From contig OY365809.1 in assembly GCA_959347315.1 (NCBI GenBank), forward strand, positions 40,307,219 to 40,371,218: a DNA stretch of 64,000 nucleotides, given 5' to 3'. The notes under the pieces are model-generated. The model had not been told where the DNA came from and did not search any database. It worked only from the letters and a program-made list of their open reading frames with translations. The translations under genes and the position numbers were made by a program. This DNA comes from Bimastos eiseni (taxonomy: Eukaryota; Annelida; Clitellata; Crassiclitellata; Lumbricidae). This document shows, in pieces, positions 47,001 to 59,400 of the stretch (positions are counted from its first letter, which is position 1; the number at the start of each line of letters is the position of its first letter).

Positions 47001-50000
47001 GCCGTGAAAAAACATTTGATATAGGTTAAATTAGAATGGAAAATGCCTCTAATACTACTTTAGAATTCAAGGACCCATGTTGGATTGCAAAAGTTTTATG
47101 TGCATGTCAACGGGTGGTTAAATTCAAGTGATATATATTTGCATGAATATATTAAGCCCTCAAGCCCTATCCACACCTCACCGTAGTGATGGTGTGTCAA
47201 TGACTGAGTAGGGGCATTGCCTGCTGGGGCTATGCCAGCAGTAGTGAAAGCTTTGGATGAAGTACTACCTCGGGTGCTACGCGAGATGGACACTGGACAG
47301 GCAACCCTGAAAACGTGGGAGATGTTGGCGCCTCTGGTGCCACAAGCATCAGACCCAGTCCCATATGCCTGGAACCACTTTAGTGGGAAGCGCAACGGTT
47401 GAAAAGATTGGTGCAGATACTCCATTCGTAAAGAAAACTGACCAAAGAAATCCAGATCAACAGATGGGAAGGGACGACAAGGAAGACCAACATGGAAAAT
47501 CTCATGGAACAACTCATGAGACCATGATGCCTCTTGATGACCTCTGTCCTCTTCCGTACAACACGCCAGTGCTTGGACGTCTTCCAAGGTGTCACCTGAC
47601 ACCTACTCATTTGGAAGTCATTCTGTCCTGCGATGGACACCTACGGCCCACGGATTCTGTGATGAATAGATTATATTTTTTAAGCAGTTGATTAAAATAG
47701 CTTAAGTCTTTGCAACTTCTGTGGACTCCCCATCAGCACTATTGGATTAATTAACTTACTTGAACTATGTCTCTGTTTTGGTTTTATGTTTATTAGGATC
47801 GAAGAAGAAGACCTTTGGTGGAAAGACAGGATAACTTCTAATTACGATCAACTTCAGCTGAATATTTCACTGGATGATGGTCTCGAGGGAGAGCTGATGA
47901 AGCATGACGTATTTCCAGCATCTACACTGCAGTATTCAATGGTAAGCTTAATCAGTGAAACTTTATATGGCGCCTCTTCAAGAAATCTTCTCAGAGGCAC
48001 AAACATAGGCTACTTAATATGGCCTGAGCTACCCTTATACGTCACTTCATAAAGTGTGGATTGGTCTCTCGGTTAAGATCGCTTCAGGTCTTCACCGAGC
48101 ACCAGATGGCAGAACTAGAGGTGAGACTCTAGTCTCAACTAATAGTCTTTGTATTCTGTGGTCTTTCCACTTTGCTGCAATGTAGCATATTAATCCAATT
48201 GTGTCAATAGCTTCGAATCCTGCCATTTCTAGTATGATTTAATAGTTTTAGTTTTGGTGTTAGCCTACTATATTAGCAAGTGGGACATGGTTATCATTGT
48301 CTCAAAATGTCTACAGCACCAAAAAGCAAAGTTGCATGAACCAGCTTATTCACAGGCACTCAGTCAAAGCATAATCGATAGTCAGAGGTGAAATCAGTTC
48401 CTGGTCAAGATTCAGAGGGGTCAGACTGCTACGGTCAGTACGGTGGATGGTGCTGAGAATGGAAACAGCGAGAGATGGAAGGGATGAGTTGGAATTAGAA
48501 GAGAGGGATGAGTTGGAATTGGAAGAGAGGGATGAGTTGGAATTGGAAGAGAGGGATGAGTTGGAATTGGAAGAGAGGGATGAGTTGGAATTGGAAGAGA
48601 GGGATGAGTTGGAATTGGAAGAGAGGGATGAGTTGGAATTGGATAGGATTTTTGAAAGAGCAGTGTTTTCAGTACAGAGCAAAAGATCGGTGTAGAGATA
48701 GGAGGAGGTGGAGTTTGGGTGAAATTCGTAGTTTTTGCCTGAACATCATGTAATTACTGACAGTGAAAGTAAGATGTAGTGGTGAAGACAGTTACTTAAC
48801 AATACAGTTTTGTTTGTCTTAATGGCTTTGTCTAGTGCGCATCAGTATAATGAGGACAATGCACATATATCCACAGTTCATCCTTCCCCTCAGCTGAACA
48901 AATGTCTCAGATATCTGAGGAGCTTTGCTTTATGCATGTTTTCTGACCACCTCCATCATCATGCATGTTTGAATATGTGCATGTCTCCAGGAAGAGCAGA
49001 GCACACCGAAGAGGAACAAACATCTTCTTAACCACCTGCTTCAGGGAGATGAAGCCATGTTCCAGAGTTTCTGTAAGGCGCTGAAGCTGTCCGGACAAAG
49101 CCACATTGTCTCCAAGTACCTTTCAGAAAGATCGCCATTTGCCCCCAGGCGAAGCATTCCACGCTCCATCTCGGAACCCGCTTTCTGCGCCGATCAGAAG
49201 TTGCTGCAGCGGTGGAAATACCAGAACCTGAACAGGTTCCAGAACGAACTGATCAAACGGATTATATGTGACTGCGGATTGGTCTCTCGGTTAAGATCGC
49301 TTCGGGTCTTCACCGAGCACCAGATGGCAGAACTAGAGGTGAGACTCTAGTCTTAACCAATAGTCTTTGTACTCTGTGGTCTTACCTAGCCTTGATTAGC
49401 TACATTAGGTTGTCAAAATATTCAAAATAGGCTTACAGTATAAATTGATTATCTTGCCCTCTAGGTTTAGTAACATGGTAGAGCTATAATTGAAGTAAGT
49501 TTTAAATCTAAACTCTCATATTCTTTTCTGGTCTACCCTGATTTATCATATCCTTATGATCTATTTAGATGAGAATTTGGATATCTAATAACTAACTGCA
49601 TTAACCCTGCCTCATATTCTTAGTTCTATGCAACCATTTTACAATGATTATAATAATTAGAAATGATGATGATAATAATAAGATCCCCATTTTCCGCCTT
49701 TGGACAATTTCTGTGTAAACTGACGGATCAGAACTACCTCGGATAAAAATACCAATAATACTACAACTAATAATAATAGCTTATGACTCTACTCTGTGAT
49801 TAATAGGACTTAATCCTATTAAGTCTAAATGACACATTACTCTAATTAATCCAGTCCAGTTTGATGTAACCATTTGAGGTATACATGAGCATAGTCAAAA
49901 GTTGTTTAGGTAGATATTAAAAGTATAGAATGAGTCCAATCTAATATCTCGCCCATAGATGCTATCACCACTGATCTCATTGAACTCTGAAATTGGTGTT

Positions 50001-51337
50001 ATCTGTTAATTGAAGGGGAACCCAGTGGATTGGCTAAGTGTGGGTGTGTGTGTGCAAGCAAGCCTTGCTTGGTAATTGGAGAATGGCTTGCCAACTGATA
50101 CACAGCTTTTGATCTTAATGACATTGGATGTCATTTTGGCTAGAGTAGATATTGCCTTTGATTTGGGTCTCATTAACGTTAATAGGCGCTTTGTAAATAT
50201 GTGATTTGTTCTATCAAAACCAGGCTAAAGTCGCAACACACAATTTCGAGAAAACAGCAACACATATGTTCAAGTTTTATTATACTAACTAACACCTCTT
50301 GCAATCTCTAAACAGGTCTTTCATTTGAAGTTCTAAACATTCCTCTTGAATGAAGCCCTGCATTGATTTGCCTACTTCTGCTTACTTTTCTCACCACTCC
50401 AATTCTGAACACCATCCACTGTTGCCGTCTGACTGTCTCTTTGTGCCTGACCATTGACTCCTGATCCAGAACGAAACTAGACCTCATCTGGCTGCTTACA
50501 TTGTTCAGACTGAGTGCATGTTAATAAGCTGTACCCAAAAATTAGCATTCTTTCAACAATGTAGAAATAGGGATTACAATAACCAGTGTGGTATTTTGGA
50601 GAGGACTAGCCACCCTGCCCTCCATGCTGTGGCTAAGAAATTGAAGTTGCTACTGCTTCTTACCCATGGCCATGGTGTCTGACTCTTACACCATGCCCAT
50701 GGCTACTGTTTGGAGTTAGCTGAAGGGCTGCTCCTCATCACATGCACTGGTATCAATCAATCAATCGGTCTGACTATGGCTAGAAAGTGCAGTTTTCAGG
50801 TATAGTGGTATATCATTGTACTCTGGCTATCTGTAGGGCTCTAGCTTGATTTGCCAGAGGTCGGCTCTAACATTCAGGAATTTGTAAAAACCAGTTAACT
50901 TGTCAGCATTATTTCTTAAGTTTAATATTCATGTAGACCTACTCATAATTACTACACTAACTGGTACACTCTAGCGACTGGTCTGACTCATGAGGCTGCT
51001 GTTTTTCACTTGCGCTGGAATGAATTATGGGTTGATGATTGGGGGTCTTATTCGAGAATTGTTAATCCTCATTTATAAAGGCATTTCTGTTTTTTAGGCA
51101 GAGAAACACGAGACTAGTCGTAATCGTCTGATGTTGCAGTGGCTGGCAAGGAGTTCTGAAGGCGCTCATGACGGATTCTGTGAAGCTCTGCAATTGAACA
51201 AACAAGCACATCTTGTGACGAATTACCTTAACACGCCATCTCATGCGATCATTCGAAGTGACAAATCTGTTTCATTCAGCACAGAATTTCTGAACGACAA
51301 TAAAACCCGTCTTCCATGGTCGGATTCCTGTGATTAG
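43218..51337 (+). CDS. Macro domain plus tandem CARD protein, novel architecture
   Basis: Exons 43218-44088, 45413-45701, 47797-47941, 48991-49338 and 51098-51337; 1893 bp, 630 residues, phases consistent. Residues 1-105 are unclassified, with a KH/RRM-like FNVMGFDKDRLQQACKEL. Residues ~106-163 are a low-complexity linker. Residues ~164-370 form a macro domain (INVFHGDLVKQKTEAIIV, then YIIHAIQP). The usual NAAN, GGG and S-G-G-FG ligand loops are replaced (VVTNSRL, no GGG, VITDLSTVINP), so ADP-ribose binding or hydrolysis is doubtful. Residues ~390-485 are CARD 1 (LEGELMKHDVFP ... FQSFCKALKLSGQSHIV). Residues ~525-610 are CARD 2 (LVSRLRSLRVFTEHQMAELE ... FCEALQLNKQAHLVTNYL). No membrane segment or signal peptide is seen. 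CARDs recruit partners by CARD-CARD contact in immune and death signalling, so an adaptor role is inferred. An in-frame stop at 43179 precedes the first Met. Confidence 0.82.
44205..44290 (+). mobile_element. LINE RT relic, KLHWFPV motif
   Basis: aagctgcattggttccccgt encodes KLHWFPV, a marker of the RT C-terminal region; surrounding frames are broken. Confidence 0.35.
44335..44470 (+). mobile_element. tRNA-derived SINE-like relic
   Basis: A TTGATTAAGGCACTAGCC A-box-like sequence and a GGGTTCGAGCC B box at tRNA-like spacing, followed by unrelated body. Confidence 0.45.
45413..45701 (+). CDS. Macro-CARD exon 2
   Basis: Acceptor gtgatttag|AT, donor CTGAA|gtaagt. It completes the macro domain and adds a linker ending SRSGSSLLK. 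Confidence 0.85.
45815..45945. repeat. 18-bp ctctctttctctgtctgt array
   Basis: About six or seven units in the macro-CARD intron 2, giving Ser/Leu/Val repeat frames that are not genes. Confidence 0.9.
46235..46400 (-). mobile_element. LINE/SINE 3' tail (-)
   Basis: Begins atttatatagcgccccttct and shows the actcagtggtactcctgac stretch, as in the other reversed tails. Confidence 0.6.
47100..47690. other. Unclassified, possibly transposon-derived stretch
   Basis: Long frames on both strands (a 168-codon - frame 47096-47602 and shorter + frames) in an intron. The + frame ALDEVLPRVLREMDTGQ looks protein-like but breaks quickly. I suspect a decayed mobile element but cannot name it. Confidence 0.3.
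47797..47941 (+). CDS. Macro-CARD exon 3 (first half of CARD 1)
   Basis: Acceptor gtttattag|G, donor TCAATG|gtaagc. It encodes IEEEDLWWKDRITSNYDQL through ASTLQYSM, helices 1-3 of CARD 1. Confidence 0.85.
47955..48057 (-). mobile_element. Truncated LINE/SINE tail (-)
   Basis: tttatatggcgcctcttcaa plus tctcagaggcac matches the reversed tail family. It directly abuts the duplicated exon fragment. Confidence 0.55.
48058..48165 (+). pseudogene. Partial copy of CARD-2 exon 4 end with its donor
   Basis: 108 bp copied from 49276-49383 with four differences. It covers GLVSRLRSL-VFTEHQMAELE, the gtgaga donor and about 45 bp of intron. The only coding change is CGG to CAG (Arg to Gln). No good acceptor is visible, so it is probably not used. 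Confidence 0.9.
48476..48645. repeat. 24-bp gagagggatgagttggaatt array
   Basis: About seven nearly identical 24-bp units (ending ggaa) in macro-CARD intron 3; the frame reads ERDELELE and is a repeat by-product. Confidence 0.95.
48991..49338 (+). CDS. Macro-CARD exon 4
   Basis: Acceptor tgtctccag|GAA, donor CTAGAG|gtgaga. It encodes EEQSTPKRNKHLLNHLLQG, the end of CARD 1, a basic/Ser linker (RSPFAPRRSIPRSISEP) and the start of CARD 2. Confidence 0.88.
51098..51337 (+). CDS. Macro-CARD last exon
   Basis: Acceptor ttttttag|GCA; stop TAG at 51335-51337. It encodes the second half of CARD 2 (EGAHDGFCEALQLNKQAHL) and a short Ser-rich tail. Confidence 0.88.
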   Translation, partial: AEKHETSRNRLMLQWLARSSEGAHDGFCEALQLNKQAHLVTNYLNTPSHAIIRSDKSVSFSTEFLNDNKTRLPWSDSCD

Positions 51338-51504
51338 CTGGACTTTGAAGGAAACTGTTTCTTGGGTATACCTCTCTGGTTGAGATTTTAATTAAATTAT
51401 GCATTTTGAATGCAGTACTAAGGGCACTGAAGTCACACAATTCTAAGTTATACTGTGTTTTATAGTTTCGTTGTCGAGAATACCACAATTTGTGTTTGGC
51501 ATTT

Positions 51505-51680
51505 GTAAGTAGAGCCAGGATGCGGGTTTGACCCCCGTCCAAGGAGTCAATGTTTAGGGACCTTGAGCATGTCCTTTGCGCACAATTGCTCTGCAATACA
51601 ACTGCAGTTGCGTCATTGAGGCGTGTGCACTTCTGAGCAAAACATTTTGGAAGAAGGGCAATATAAAATTTCAGTTGTAT
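51505..51680 (+). mobile_element. tRNA-derived SINE (+)
   Basis: B-box-like gggtttgaccccc, then a body shared with the reverse complement of 61380-61500 (tccttt/ggacttg, ttgctctgcaatacaactgc), ending gaagaagggcaatataaaat. Confidence 0.65.
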
Positions 51681-51789
51681 TGTCTAGAATGGCAAGTTTG
51701 TAGAAATTAGATGCTAAGAACAGATATCAACACATGGCAAAACATGCACATGATGTACAAAATACCAAACAACTTTTATGACAACTTTT

Positions 51790-52095
51790 TCATTCATTAA
51801 AAAATTTATATAGCACCCTTTCAAAATAACTACTCGCAAGCGCTCCCAACTCCAGGTAAATTTTCAAGTGGTCATAAAAAGTACAACTATATGACTTAGG
51901 GAACAGAGTTAACTCCAGAGTAAGACAATAGAGATGTCAAAGGACGATGCAGTCGAGAACGACAGAGATGGGAAAAGGACCTGAAGACTCTCAAATTGAA
52001 AAATGAAGACAAGTGCGATAGAGTTAAATGGAGAAGAAGTATCCGAGTGGCTGACCCCTCCCCTGTGAGGGACTAATTCAAGCCTGAAGGAGATA
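51790..52095 (-). mobile_element. LINE/SINE 3' tail (-)
   Basis: Begins aaatttatatagcacccttt followed by tactcgcaagcgctcccaac, the reversed tail signature. The internal coding part is not recognisable. Confidence 0.55.
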
Positions 52096-52669
52096 TATAA
52101 AGACCATGGAGAGTGCATGGTTTTGCATAGCTGTCGTACAGGCAAATGAAACTTTTGTTACTCATCCAAGTAGAAACGGAACAAAAAGCAGATTGAAAAA
52201 GGCCAGAGCCCTAATTCTCTCATCCCCTTTAACACTTACAGTGTGGAGTCCTAACAAGCTCCAGAATAATTTAACATATATAGATGAACAGGCTGTACAA
52301 GAATTGCAGGGTGGCAATAAATATTGGCTGTGACAAATATATCTATTGTTAATTAATTCACGGGTACACACCCTGTTAAGGAAATGTTGCCAGGATGCAG
52401 AGGAACATAATGCTTTTGTAGCACCTCCACAGTCAGGCTTCTGCCCTTTGAAATGGGTAGGTGTAGCTGTCACCCTTGGTTGGTACACATGAGGGACCTC
52501 GTTGAGCATGGGAAACATTGTACCACACTGCCCTGTTTTAAGCTATTTGAATGATCAACCCTTTTAATGTCCAACCTGCTTAACACACGTAATCATAAAG
52601 CATGTCCTCCTTAGACCATTATTAATGAGTTTACAATGTACTTGGATATAACAAGAAATTGTAATTGCA

Positions 52670-52995
52670 CATGAAATTTTTAAAGCACCACTCAAATCAG
52701 CGGCGCTCCCGATCCCAGTCGGTGACTTGGTAGTAAACAAGGTCTTCAAGCGCTTCCGAGATTGAACAGAGGAGAGAACGAGGAGCTCCGCCCTAAGGGG
52801 AGGGGAAGACTATTCCAACTGGAGGGGCCTACATGAGCAAAGCTCCTTGTTTGGGCCGTAGCAGTGCGCATACGAGGAACCATCAATAATCGACGGGCAG
52901 ATGAACGGAGAGAAGTCAGTTGGGAAAAGGAGGAAGCTGGTACAGAGAGCCAAAAGGTATGTCGGGGCAGAGCCAAAAAGACAGTATCGCATCAG
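52670..52995 (-). mobile_element. LINE RT C-terminal relic (-)
   Basis: The - frame contains RMRTATAQTRSFAHVGPSSW then NSLPL, the conserved R-F--VGP--WN-LP motif of CR1-type reverse transcriptases, upstream of a degraded agcaccactc tail. Truncated. Confidence 0.75.
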
Positions 52996-53376
52996 AGTTA
53001 GAACTTTAAAGTGTATGCCATGAGGTGCAGAAAATTAGTTTCCTTCCAACAACTTGGTCTATCACCTCTTTCAATTACCCTGGCTCTCTCTCCACCAAAA
53101 CAGCACTCAACAGTATTCAGTACAAAATGGTCTGCAGCACTATAACCAACAATACAAGCTACAGTCAGCAGTAGACTGGAAGGCAAAAGTCATTGACATA
53201 CACAGCAGCAGCAAATGTCGGTACAACAACCAGTACAATGTACCTAGCCATATCTAATATGTTACTAAATAAGAATAAAACAATACATATCATTGTCACC
53301 GTAAAAATCTAGTCAGACATTAATTAAAGTGCATTTTACGACAACGATTGCAAGTCCATCGAAAGAGGTCTTGTGT

Positions 53377-53437
53377 TCACCGGATGTTCAGTTTGCTCGG
53401 CTGAATGCACGACATGGCTGCCTTTCCAGAACCTGGT
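53377..53437 (-). CDS. TPGS2: TPGS2 last exon
   Basis: Acceptor gatttcag|A. It encodes PGSGKAAMSCIQPSKLNIR and TGA at 53377-53379. The C-terminus is poorly conserved in the family, so this exon rests on phase and splice sites. Confidence 0.7.
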
Positions 53438-56400
53438 CTGAAATCCATTAAAAACAGTTTAATGCTTCATTGAACAAAGTTTGAGTCTATCCAGTTTTAC
53501 TTCAGGCCTTTTTACAGGGTTAGGGCGTGCATGGGTGAGGCACCTTAATTGATTTGGTAGTAGTGGTGAAGAATGTCACCCAATGATTTCCTAAAAAATC
53601 AGCATGGTAGAGGCCTTACTATCAATACAGACACATTTGTACTTTGACAATCATTTCTACACCTTTGTTAGTAGTTTCAGTTTAATGACACTGTGCAATA
53701 ATAAAGATCATTGGGTTCACCTTCCTCCTTTATACAGGCTTGGGACTGACACTGCTGGAGTGCAAGCACACAACATATGTTTCCAAATGTTGTGTGTGTA
53801 GTACAGAAATACAACACAGTCATTGTCTTCTCATTTCAATTGTCTTTGAGAAACTATTGAAAGCTGAAGAGAATAAAAGTCTGCACAGACCTAGTCACAC
53901 CTTAACTAAGCTGATGTGGGCAAAATATTAAAGTCATATATAATCTGTGAATATTTTTAATTGATTACCCTATTCATCAGATACTTTTATTGTTCTAATT
54001 TATGCATTGTTGAATTGGCACAACAATTACAAAGTTTATGTAGAGTATAAGGAAAACCGTTATTTAATCTAGGACGGAGGGGCAGTCATGGGCATGAAGC
54101 ATTGGCTACTTCACTTTCTTAGCCTCAGCTGTCCAGTCCTCCCCACTCACATCTGCCCATGCACAGTGTACGGTCAGTGTGCTCATTATGACTGAGTTGG
54201 CTAGAGGGCACAGGTGGAGTAACAACCTAAAATCAAATCACTGCCCTGGCTGGAATTTGGTTCCCAACCTCTCAGTTGATAGTTCAGCATGATAACCTCC
54301 ACAGCCTCAGCACCATAACAATAGCCACAGAAATATATGAAATTACATTTACATAGACAAAACACGTAATAACAGTAACATTTACTTACTTTGCTGCCGT
54401 AAATGGTGTCTTCTTTTTCGCGGTCTGATTTGTGACTAGTTGAGCAGAAGGTTTCCTGAAACACAATGCAAACGCATCAATTTATATCACCTCATATCCA
54501 TTTTACTTCTATAAACAAAGTCAGAACCAGCAACACCTGCATAGATACACAAAACAAGATGCTAATGCGATAGTTTCCATGGCTCTATGAAGACAAGGTT
54601 CATTGAGATTTATCATTAGGACTTAAAGCCATTCATCTGCTATTACGTATGCAGAAATCTGGAAAAATTGGCCCTTTTGCCGTCAGCACATTTACTGTTT
54701 ACAACCCCCACCTGTGTACATATGCTTGACCTTGTCTTGTCTCATTCCCGTGTGGCATAGAACACCCAGGAATGAGACAAGTGAGGTGGTATCGCATTGC
54801 CATCCTTACTGGCAATTGTGGGGGGAGCAACTTGTTCAAGATCGCCATGAAGTGATTTGATACAGATTCGAACCTGCGAACCTCCGGTTACAAGGCACAG
54901 AGCATACCACTACACCATCATGTTCCATTGCAGCCATACGATTAGAATTGATTAATATCATTAATTAATATCATTTTAAACACCACTGCTACTCACAACA
55001 TACAGAACACTTCTAAATGTTTCTGCCATCACTTGTAGTCTCGGTCACATACAATCAAACATTGGATCACTCTTGTCCTTCCAATATATGAGGGTGGATG
55101 ACCGGTCCGTTCCCTTGCTACTTGCTCCTCTCACTGATATTATATTGACGTCTATTGAACTCATTGTAACTGAATTGCTACTGGACCACCATGCAGTGAA
55201 ATCGGGAAGCAAATTTCTGCTTAGAAGGAGATTTGAACCCACCCCTCGATCGATGACTCAGCATGCTAACCACTAATAAATTTTTTATTCTACACAAAAA
55301 TTGAATTAGCACATGTCAAGCACCCATTTAAACTAAATTAATACATATTTTAAATAACTGATGTTTTAATCCATAAGGCCATTCAAACAAATGTGGAATA
55401 TATTTTATTCAGCAGTTCAACAAGGTTCCCCAGACACTTCGCACACAGTCTAGCGCTTCCATACATCAGCCCAGAGCAACACATTCACGAGAAAAGCCAG
55501 TAAAGAAGTATTAAAAACATATTGTGAGCTAACTTCTTCTCTGTTTTTCCCTTGAACACTTTGGAGATGTTCAGCTGAGCATGCAGTCGCGCATGTCCTG
55601 GTTCATGGTCCAATGCAGAGCCTCTATTGTTGGTCTCCCTTGCATCCATGTCCAGTCGAAGTGGACAGAACAGGTTGAACCATTGCTACCATGGGACACA
55701 GAAACATGTTACCTTGGAAACATGGACTAAACACCTTCTACCACTGAAACAGAAACATAACGGCCTTAGCCACAGAAACATATTTACTGACGTGTTGAAA
55801 ATAGAAAAAATTCAGTAACTGCTCTGAAGGATACAAACACCAACTCTCGTTATGAAGAAAACAAACATTTCCTCCAACAATAACAAACACTATGTAATTC
55901 CTCATCACAATAACTATATGGCAAATAATACTTAGATAAATCAGAATAATAATAATTTAAGAAAGGTTTCATAGAAAACAACTCATTTATTTAACCAGAT
56001 ATGTAAACTTGAAAAGTATGAAGCCTATAAAGCATTGCTTCCTAACCATTTTTCAACTCCTATGAAACATTCACCAGATGGCCAATTGCATTTATGGTAC
56101 TAATTTCTGCATTAAACTACTGGCAGTAGATGCAGACACTGAAAGAATGAAGTTTCTTTATTGTTTCCCAACATTCAAGCCACAAAATGATCAGGCTGAA
56201 ATAATTAATTATATTAAACTAAATTAAACCTAGGTCTAAGATCTAAAGATGTATTAATATCTTTTAAACCACTAATTATTCAGATAATAATGACAGATAA
56301 CAGAAAATAGGTTGAAGATATAAGAACCTTTGCAGAGTAGCTGAGGCCAACGTCAGTAAATGCATACTGCCACTGAGGTAGACCAAGATGGACCAACATC

Positions 56401-59400
56401 ATTCGATAGTAGAAGAGAAAGGATTCAGCCAAGAAATGCCACTGCAAGCTGCGGTCCAAGAACCAGACATCTGCATTCTGGGCAGGAATGCCTGCAAAGA
56501 AATCAACCTTCGGTTAAAACATTTGTATTTTTACACTGACATAAGTTTAAAATGCAAATAGAAATCGTATAAACTAACTTTCTGCTCATTTGAATATCAT
56601 TTATCTGAGTGTTACTGCAATTGGTTTAAAACTATAACAAGTTCAATTTTACCCAAATTTTTATTTAATCGCATCTAAGTAACTCAAAATAATCCAATCA
56701 AACAATTTCCCAGAGAGTCATAAGTATTTCTCTCCACAGTGACTGTCATGGCATCTCTGAATCTTTAATATTTTGGTCGCTGATGGCTAAAGTCCATCTG
56801 GGTTAAAATTTGTTCAGAGGTGACAGGTTACACTGTCATGGGGACTAATAAAAAAAATGAACCAGCATGACATTCTTTTAAGCCTAACAACCAACCGATG
56901 AAGTTTGAAATAAAATTACTGCATAACCTGTCATGTTTAAACAAAGCAAAATGAAAAGATAGTGAACCAAATTTTGGTTATGAAAATATCAGAAAACTGA
57001 AAGAAACACTGAATATCTAAAGTGGCAATGATTCTTACTTCATCTTAATTTTGGTTCATGGTAATTAATCTAACCAATGAATTTGAATTACCACCTTGCA
57101 TCCAACGATTTAGATTTCCTGTGGAAACTTTAAGGATTAGTTCTTCTTAAATAAACCTCAAGTAAATTAACTGGCTTTCAAAATTGATTGGTTTTAGGCA
57201 AAACAGGCTTTTTCATCCACATGATTTAAAATTTCATCTGCCTTTAATAAATATGGTTTTAATTGAAGTTGCTTACATTTGCAAGAATTTTAATTTTACA
57301 TAGGACATTTTATTAGACGAGTTTTTAGTTTAATCTCAATCTATGTGACACAGTTAAAACTTCATGGTTTAAACACCCAGGTTTTTAGTTCACCTTGTTT
57401 TGTGTTGTGATAGACCAAGCAGACTTTTCCATAGCCATCACAAGAATCCAATTCAAAGATTCGACATCTCTGGTCAAACTTTGGCCGTGACATTTCTAAG
57501 ATATAGAGAACACACTGCAAATGTGAGATAAACGAAGACCAATTCAATGCACATTGATTTAATGCACCATAAAACATAATTCAATTTTAACCAATTTAAT
57601 AAAATTAAGATCCTAAACTTCTTGAATAATGCAACACTTTTAATATATCTAGGCTTCAGTCAATTAACGTTAGCAACCAAATCAACTATTGAGTAATTTT
57701 CCATTGTTGTCTGGTGGTTTACTTGCTATTTTTTTGTCTTTATAAACTCTTAATTTCTCTTAATTGCAACATCAAAAAGAACTCTGATAGTTTAACTGCT
57801 GTTCCATCAAAACACGTTGGGACATCACATGATGAAGCAGCTTCATCACATTGTTTCGAGTTTAAAAGACGACCCCATCTCTGCATGGACCTGTTAAATC
57901 ATCCATAATTCTGTCATCCCAAAGGTAAGTAGTGCAGAAGGGCACCAGTATGCAGATAGCTTCAACACCTCACAAGGCATATGCCTTCTCTATCATAATC
58001 CGAAACTGTGTTAACTTCATTTCTGCAAACTTATGTTGCAGTGCTCTATTTACAAAAGTAATATAGGAATTTAATTTGTTGTTTCTATATCATTTCTCCA
58101 CATCATCTATGACGAAAAGCTTGAAGCTTGTAAGTGACAGCTTGAACAATGGCATTTTTGAGCTTCTAGTCTGCATGAAACCGTGAAGTCTGCCATCTAC
58201 TAAACAGATTGATAAGGTAAAATCTGAAGTGTGCATGTAATAAATTTCACACTCAAACAATTATTACAATATCAATGTCTCGTGTATCCGTTCTCAATAT
58301 TTAGGATTCCAAGACTCACAAGACTGGCTCAGTGCTTTGGAAATGACTGAGAATGCATCTGCAGTAAGAGTTGGTACAGCCCAGTAACCGTCAATAGTGC
58401 AACAGATATCACGACCTTAGAATGCATGAAGAATTAAGCCAAACTCACTATTGACCTTAATACGAGCAATAATTAAAAATAACATATAATTACCTGAATC
58501 TTTTCCCTCCTCCTCGTCATCATCCAGATGCAAATCTGCGATCAAAATGTTTCCACCGTCTTGTCCGCCAATGACACCTACTGTCAATTTGCAAAGCTCT
58601 TCTAATGAACTAATAGACATTTGACCGACAGGAATGGATATATCTGCAAATAAATCATTCGGTAGAGTGATTAAACATAACCATTTATTAGCAATGATAA
58701 CTACTGTGCTTAACAATTATTACCACAATTAGAGCTGTACCGATAATCGAGCCGATTATACAGACATCGGCAATATCGGCGCTGATATTTTTTTTTTAAA
58801 TTTCATTTTAAATTATTTTCAGTCCTTAAGAGAAAAATGATGACGGCAACATCAGTGGGTCTGTGAAAGACAGCATTCTGTTCGCTTCCCATAGCGTGGG
58901 GCACTTGGGCTTCTACTTCAGACCACCCAGTAACCATTGTGCCAGACTGCTAGTACCATGGGAAAGTGTCTACAGCTACAGCCTGGTGTGCAGAGTGAGT
59001 CATAGTGCGTGCTTTATTATCCTGGGCACAATCATGTCATTTTAAGCCAAATTGGCAAGTTGTAAAAGTGGCCTGTCTGGGGATGTAATGGCATCATTGG
59101 CATGTTAGAAGAAGGCATCTAGTTACATAGACCTTTCCTCTCCTTCGTCATGCAAGGTCGACAGCGGGCGGTGTGCCTAATCTGTAATGGCTGCCTAGGA
59201 TTAGTCCCCAACTACATGTATACATCTCCTACAGAGCAAGTGTTTTGCTTGTATCACAACAATAGGCAGTAGCAGTAGGTCTATCTTTTAGAACTGGTCA
59301 TCTTGGGAAACACAATGAAATAATCTGCTAAATAATCACCTAAATAATCGGGTATCGGCAAACGAATAATCGGCAATAATCGGTATCGGCATAATCGGCA

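Noticed and set aside
47096..47602. 168-codon - strand gene
   Set aside because: Lies in an intron of the opposite gene, no homology, and the + strand looks transposon-derived.
48350..48695. Ser/Asn and Glu/Leu repeat frames
   Set aside because: 24-bp array in intron 3 of the macro-CARD gene.
54825..54925. True tRNA gene
   Set aside because: A and B boxes are present but no acceptor stem or cloverleaf closes; SINE is more likely. The same applies to 44335-44470, 55190-55275 and 61380-61600.
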